The notes under the pieces: generated by a model
Database searches by the model: none
What the model was told of the DNA's origin: nothing
The model's input: only the letters and a program-made list of their open reading frames with translations
Program-made: the position numbers and the translations under genes
Shown: positions 60,170-64,000 of the stretch, piece after piece
How positions within the stretch are numbered: the first letter of the stretch is position 1
Layout: each line of letters opens with the position of its first letter
Source of the DNA: Lotus japonicus
Taxonomy: Eukaryota > Streptophyta > Magnoliopsida > Fabales > Fabaceae
DNA length: 64,000 nucleotides
Reading direction: 5' to 3'
Assembly (NCBI RefSeq): GCF_012489685.1
Contig: NC_080046.1
Span: 35,737,176 to 35,801,175 of the forward strand

Positions 60170-62920
60170 ATGGTGAACACGAACCAGCTAGCAGAGATGA
60201 TGGCCACTATGGCCCAGGCAATGACTAACCAAGCGAATGACAATGCTTTGAGACGTGCTGCGGAGGAAGCGCGTGATCAACACCAGCGTCAGAGGGAGGC
60301 GACTCTGGATCAGAACAGAGGGTTGAATGACTTCAGGAGACAGGATCCGCCTAAGTTTTCGGGAGGTACTGACCCGGACAAAGCGGAACTCTGGATAGAG
60401 GAGATTGAGAAGATCTTTGGAGTGTTACAGACTGCTGAGGGAGCCAAGGTGGGGCTGGCAACCTATCTGTTGTTGGGAGATGCTGAATACTGGTGGAGAG
60501 GCGCCAGAGGAATGATGGAGGCAAATCATGTGGAGGTGAACTGGAATTCTTTTCGAACTGCTTTTCTCGAGAAGTATTTCCCAGACAGTGCTCGTGACGA
60601 GCGTGAATCACAGTTTCTGACTCTGAAACAAGGAAGCATGACCATTCCGGAGTATGCTGCCAAGTTAGAGTCTCTGGCAAAGTACTTTCGGTTTTTCCGT
60701 GATCAAGTTGATGAACCCTACATGTGCAAGAGATTTGTGAGGGGATTGAGGCCTGATATTGAAGATTCGGTGAGACCGTTGGGGATCATGAGATTCCAGG
60801 CATTGGTTGAGAAGGCAACTGAGGTGGAATTGATGAAGAATCGGAGATACAACAGGGCTGGAACAGGAGGACCGGCGAGGTCGACACCACAGAGTTTTCA
60901 GGGAAAAGGGAGGTTTCAGGCGAGGAAGCCATATCAACGACCTGCGGGGAGAGGATTTACCCCGGGATCTTACAAGCCTATGGCTGCTGCTACTTCTGGA
61001 GGGTCGGGAAGCCGTACCCCAAATCGTGAAGTGACTTGTTTCCGGTGTGGAGGAACGGGACACTATGCAAACAATTGCACGAGGCCACCAAGATGCTACA
61101 ACTGCAATAAATCTGGGCATCTGGCTACGGAATGCAAGGCACCGAAGGTTGAACCGGCTGTGAATACTGTTAGTGGGAAGCGCCCAGTGGCGAAGGGAAG
61201 AGTGTATACCATGGATGGAGAAGAGGCTGAAGGAGCTGATGGTTTGATCAGAGGAGAATGTGAAATTGACGGTAATCTTCTAACTGTACTCTTTGATTCT
61301 GGTGCAACTCATTCATTTGTCTCTAAGGATTGCGTATCAAGACTGCATCTGCCTATTACTACTTTGAGTTTTGATCTTATGGTAACTACACCTGCTAGGA
61401 CTCTAATTGCTAATGCCGCATGCATGCACTGTTCAGTAGTATATAAAGATAGAACTTTTCATGCCAACCTAGTATGTCTACCCCTTAAAAACCTAGATGT
61501 AATCCTCGGGATGGATTGGTTATCCCACTACCATTGTCTTTTGGACTGTAGTCGAAAGAAAGTGGTGTTCCCAGACTCGGATCTTTTCGAGTATCTTTCT
61601 ATTAACCACATTAGTGCATCGTTGAGCGAGGGCACTCAGAAGTACTTTTCATTGCTAAGTCTGGAGGGGAAGAAGGAATCGAATATTCAAGGTATTCCGG
61701 TGGTTCGAGATTTTGCGGATGTTTTTCCTGGAGATGTACCTGGACTGCCGCCTGTACGCGATGTGGAGTTTGTGATCGACATTGTACCCGGAACCGGACC
61801 GATTTCGATCGCACCTTACCGTATGGCACCTGCGGAGTTAGCGGAGTTGAAATCTCAGTTGGAGGATCTTTCGGCAAAAGGATTCATTCGACCAAGTGTT
61901 TCACCGTGGGGAGCGCCAGTGTTGTTAGTTAAGAAGAAAGACGGAAGGTCGAGATTATGTGTGGATTATCGACAACTGAACAAGGCGACGATCAAGAACA
62001 GATACCCGTTGCCGAGGATAGATGATTTGATGGATCAATTACGAGGGGCTGCTGTATTTTCGAAGATAGATTTGAAATCAGGCTATCATCAGATCAGAGT
62101 GAAGACTGAGGATATACCGAAGACTGCATTCAGAACACGCTACGGACACTACGAGTACCTAGTGATGCCGTTTGGAGTGACAAATGCACCTGCTGTTTTC
62201 ATGGATTACATGAACCGCATCTTTCATGAATTCTTAGATCGGTTTGTGGTGGTGTTTATTGATGATATACTGATATACTCGAAGGATGCAACGGAACATG
62301 AAGGACATTTGCGCCAAGTTCTACAAGTGTTGAGAGAGAAGAAGCTGTATGCGAACCCTTCCAAGTGTGAATTTTGGCTGGAGAAAGTCAATTTCTTAGG
62401 CCACGTTATCTCAAAGGAAGGCATAGCTGTGGATCCGGCGAAAGTAGAGACTGTTTTGGCTTGGGAGCAACCGAAGACAGTGACAGAAATCAGAAGTTTT
62501 GTGGGTTTGGCTGGATACTATAGACGCTTCATTGAGGGATTTGCCAAGATCGTTGGACCTTTGACTCAACTAACGAGGAAGGATCAACCTTTTGCATGGA
62601 CTGAGGCGTGTGAATCAAGTTTTCAGACTCTGAAGGAACGTTTGACGACGTCACCTGTGCTTATTTTGCCGCAACCAGAAGAACCTTATGAAGTTTATTG
62701 TGATGCTTCGTATCAAGGCTTGGGATGTGTGCTGATGCAACATCGAAAAGTGGTGGCGTATGCTTCGAGACAGTTGAAGACGCATGAGAGGAACTATCCG
62801 ACTCATGATTTGGAGTTAGCTGCCATTGTGTTTGCGCTGAAGATCTGGAGACATTACCTCTATGGTTGTACTTTCACGATATTTAGCGATCACAAGAGCC
62901 TTAAATACTTGTTTGATTAG
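60170..62920 (+). CDS. Gag-Pol polyprotein of the Tekay-type chromovirus, ended early by an in-frame TAG
   Basis: 916 codons in one frame, Gag and Pol fused, as usual in chromoviruses. Gag: retrotransposon gag domain at about 60-230 ([27 protein letters not shown]), then two CCHC zinc knuckles at C290-C303 and C309-C322. Protease: active site DSG at 376-378 ([12 protein letters not shown]). Reverse transcriptase: about 545-750, with [10 protein letters not shown], the catalytic FIDD at 696-699 and [10 protein letters not shown]. RNase H: about 835-916, with catalytic-type D845 (CDASYQGLG) and [10 protein letters not shown] near the end. The start ATG at 60170 follows a short leader after the primer site. 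The frame stops at TAG 62918-62920, at the end of RNase H, where the family continues without interruption. All active-site motifs upstream are intact, so the copy looks fairly young. Confidence 0.93.
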   Translation: MVNTNQLAEMMATMAQAMTNQANDNALRRAAEEARDQHQRQREATLDQNRGLNDFRRQDPPKFSGGTDPDKAELWIEEIEKIFGVLQTAEGAKVGLATYLLLGDAEYWWRGARGMMEANHVEVNWNSFRTAFLEKYFPDSARDERESQFLTLKQGSMTIPEYAAKLESLAKYFRFFRDQVDEPYMCKRFVRGLRPDIEDSVRPLGIMRFQALVEKATEVELMKNRRYNRAGTGGPARSTPQSFQGKGRFQARKPYQRPAGRGFTPGSYKPMAAATSGGSGSRTPNREVTCFRCGGTGHYANNCTRPPRCYNCNKSGHLATECKAPKVEPAVNTVSGKRPVAKGRVYTMDGEEAEGADGLIRGECEIDGNLLTVLFDSGATHSFVSKDCVSRLHLPITTLSFDLMVTTPARTLIANAACMHCSVVYKDRTFHANLVCLPLKNLDVILGMDWLSHYHCLLDCSRKKVVFPDSDLFEYLSINHISASLSEGTQKYFSLLSLEGKKESNIQGIPVVRDFADVFPGDVPGLPPVRDVEFVIDIVPGTGPISIAPYRMAPAELAELKSQLEDLSAKGFIRPSVSPWGAPVLLVKKKDGRSRLCVDYRQLNKATIKNRYPLPRIDDLMDQLRGAAVFSKIDLKSGYHQIRVKTEDIPKTAFRTRYGHYEYLVMPFGVTNAPAVFMDYMNRIFHEFLDRFVVVFIDDILIYSKDATEHEGHLRQVLQVLREKKLYANPSKCEFWLEKVNFLGHVISKEGIAVDPAKVETVLAWEQPKTVTEIRSFVGLAGYYRRFIEGFAKIVGPLTQLTRKDQPFAWTEACESSFQTLKERLTTSPVLILPQPEEPYEVYCDASYQGLGCVLMQHRKVVAYASRQLKTHERNYPTHDLELAAIVFALKIWRHYLYGCTFTIFSDHKSLKYLFD

Positions 62921-64000
62921 AAGGAGTTGAACATGAGGCAACGAAGATGGATGGAGTTCATCAAAGACTATGAGTTTACGTTGCAATATCACCCTGGGAA
63001 GGCGAATGTAGTTGCTGATGCTTTGAGCAGAAAGATGCATGTCTCGTCAATGATGGTTAAAGAGCTGGAGTTACTGGAACAATTTCGAGATATGAGTCTA
63101 GGTGTGACACCGTCTGAGGGAAAGTTGAAGTTCGGTATGATCAGAATTGCCAGTGGACTGATGGAAGAGATTAGAGAGCAACAACTGCAAGATGAGTTTC
63201 TGCTGGAGAAGAGGAACTTAGTGATTCAAGGGAAAGACCCGGAATTCAAGATCGGAACTGACGATATCTTAAGATGCAAGGACAGAGTGTGTGTACCCAA
63301 TAATCCAGAATTGAGAAGGCTGATCATGGATGAAGGGCACAAGAGCAAATGGAGTATTCATCCGGGAATGACCAAGATGTATCAAGATTTGAAGCTGAAT
63401 TTCTGGTGGCCAGGAATGAAGAAACAAGTGGCCGAGTATGTAGCTGCATGTTTGACTTGTCAGAAGGCCAAGGTAGAGCATCAAAGACCTGCTGGTATGC
63501 TACAGAGTTTAGACGTGCCAGAATGGAAATGGGATAGTATATCCATGGATTTTGTGGTAGCTTTGCCAAGAACACAGAAGAGACACGATTCGATTTGGGT
63601 GATTGTAGATCGTTTGACCAAGTCAGCGCATTTTCTACCAGTGAGAACTACCTACAATGTGGAGAAGTTGGCTGAGATCTATGTGGCGGAGATTGTGAGA
63701 CTACATGGAGTTCCGACAAGTATTGTGTCTGATCGGGATCCAAAGTTTACTTCGCACTTTTGGGGAGCTCTTCATGATGCGTTAGGAACCAAGCTGAGGT
63801 TGAGTTCGGCGTATCATCCACAAACGGATGGGCAAACAGAAAGAACTATTCAGTCGCTAGAGGATCTACTACGGGCTTGTGTGTTAGATAACAGAGGAAG
63901 CTGGGATGATCTTCTGCCATTGGTTGAATTCACCTACAACAATAGTTTCCATGCGAGCATTGGGATGGCACCGTATGAAGCTTTGTATGGTCGGAAGTAT
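62921..64000 (+). pseudogene. Rest of Pol after the premature stop: end of RNase H and integrase, cut by the window end
   Basis: The same reading frame stays open from the codon after the TAG to base 64000, so the stop is the only visible lesion. The end of RNase H (YHPGKANVVADALSRK, with its catalytic-type Asp) lies at about 62990-63034. The integrase zinc motif follows (HKSKWSIHPG near 63340; CLTCQKAK near 63450), then catalytic D (MDFVVALP near 63546), D (SDRDPKFTS near 63730) and E (QTDGQTERT near 63830). The C-terminal part, including any chromodomain, lies beyond the window. Separated from Gag-RT by a stop, it would be translated only by readthrough. Confidence 0.9.

Larger units (their letters stand above)
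55949..64000 (+). mobile_element. Tekay-type Ty3/Gypsy chromovirus, 5' part (runs off the window)
   Basis: The element starts TGTAAGACCTGAATTTTC directly after satellite ...GAATAAAGT. A 4.0-kb LTR is followed after three bases by a methionine-initiator-type primer binding site, then a Gag-Pol frame: Gag with two zinc knuckles, protease, reverse transcriptase, RNase H and integrase in the Gypsy order. The long LTR, its TGTAA...TTACA ends and the protein motifs point to the Tekay (Del) chromovirus clade. The diagnostic chromodomain after the integrase, the 3' LTR and the second target duplication (expected AAAGT) lie outside. One premature stop at 62918 breaks the frame, so this copy is probably non-autonomous. 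Confidence 0.93.

Noticed and set aside
60665..61120. 151-residue minus-strand ORF and other antisense ORFs within Gag-Pol
   Set aside because: They lie wholly inside the well-supported plus-strand polyprotein and show no family motif.

Overview
This is plant nuclear heterochromatin, not a prokaryotic or gene-rich region. About 46 kb of the 64 kb is one AT-rich tandem satellite with a 172-bp monomer. The remainder is three LTR-retrotransposon insertions of the Ty3/Gypsy superfamily (two TAT-type, one Tekay-type chromovirus) inside or next to the satellite. I found no host gene, rRNA, functional tRNA gene or CRISPR array. Satellite arrays of this monomer size with higher-order repeats are typical of plant (peri)centromeres. 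The Tekay-like LTR ends suggest a dicot, perhaps a legume, but the species cannot be fixed from the sequence alone.

Layout: 1-3220 satellite with a clear 7-monomer (1,204 bp) higher-order repeat; 3221-5708 a truncated TAT-type element (one LTR plus the 5' part of its opposite-strand gene); 5709-11871 satellite; 11872-18835 a complete TAT-type insertion on the minus strand with two 282-bp LTRs (2 differences) and the 5-bp target duplication ACCAG; 18836-55948 satellite (about 216 monomers) made of nested segmental duplications; 55949-64000 the 5' part of a Tekay-type chromovirus with a 4.0-kb LTR, running off the window.

How the parts work: the 11.9-18.8 kb element has lost gag, protease and reverse transcriptase. 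It keeps a 5'-truncated RNase H and a full DD35E integrase, so it is non-autonomous. Its opposite-strand gene has its own TATA box and one predicted short intron, and encodes a Transposase_28-like ('putative gypsy type transposon') N-terminus followed by a long coiled coil. A second 301-bp piece of that gene sits beside the primer binding site, where gag should start. The Tekay element has an intact-looking Gag-PR-RT-RNase H frame, broken by one in-frame TAG just before the integrase; the frame is otherwise open to the window end.

Most interesting: (i) two clusters of small hairpins in the Tekay LTR (58113-58586), with invariant loops and stems that change in a compensatory way; (ii) an acidic ORF of about 220 residues inside the same LTR; (iii) the spliced opposite-strand gene in the TAT elements; (iv) a paralogous empty site inside the window that dates the TAT insertion after a 16-monomer satellite duplication; (v) recurrence of the 1,204-bp offset in separate parts of the array. 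Offsets and boundaries were counted by eye and may be a few bases out.
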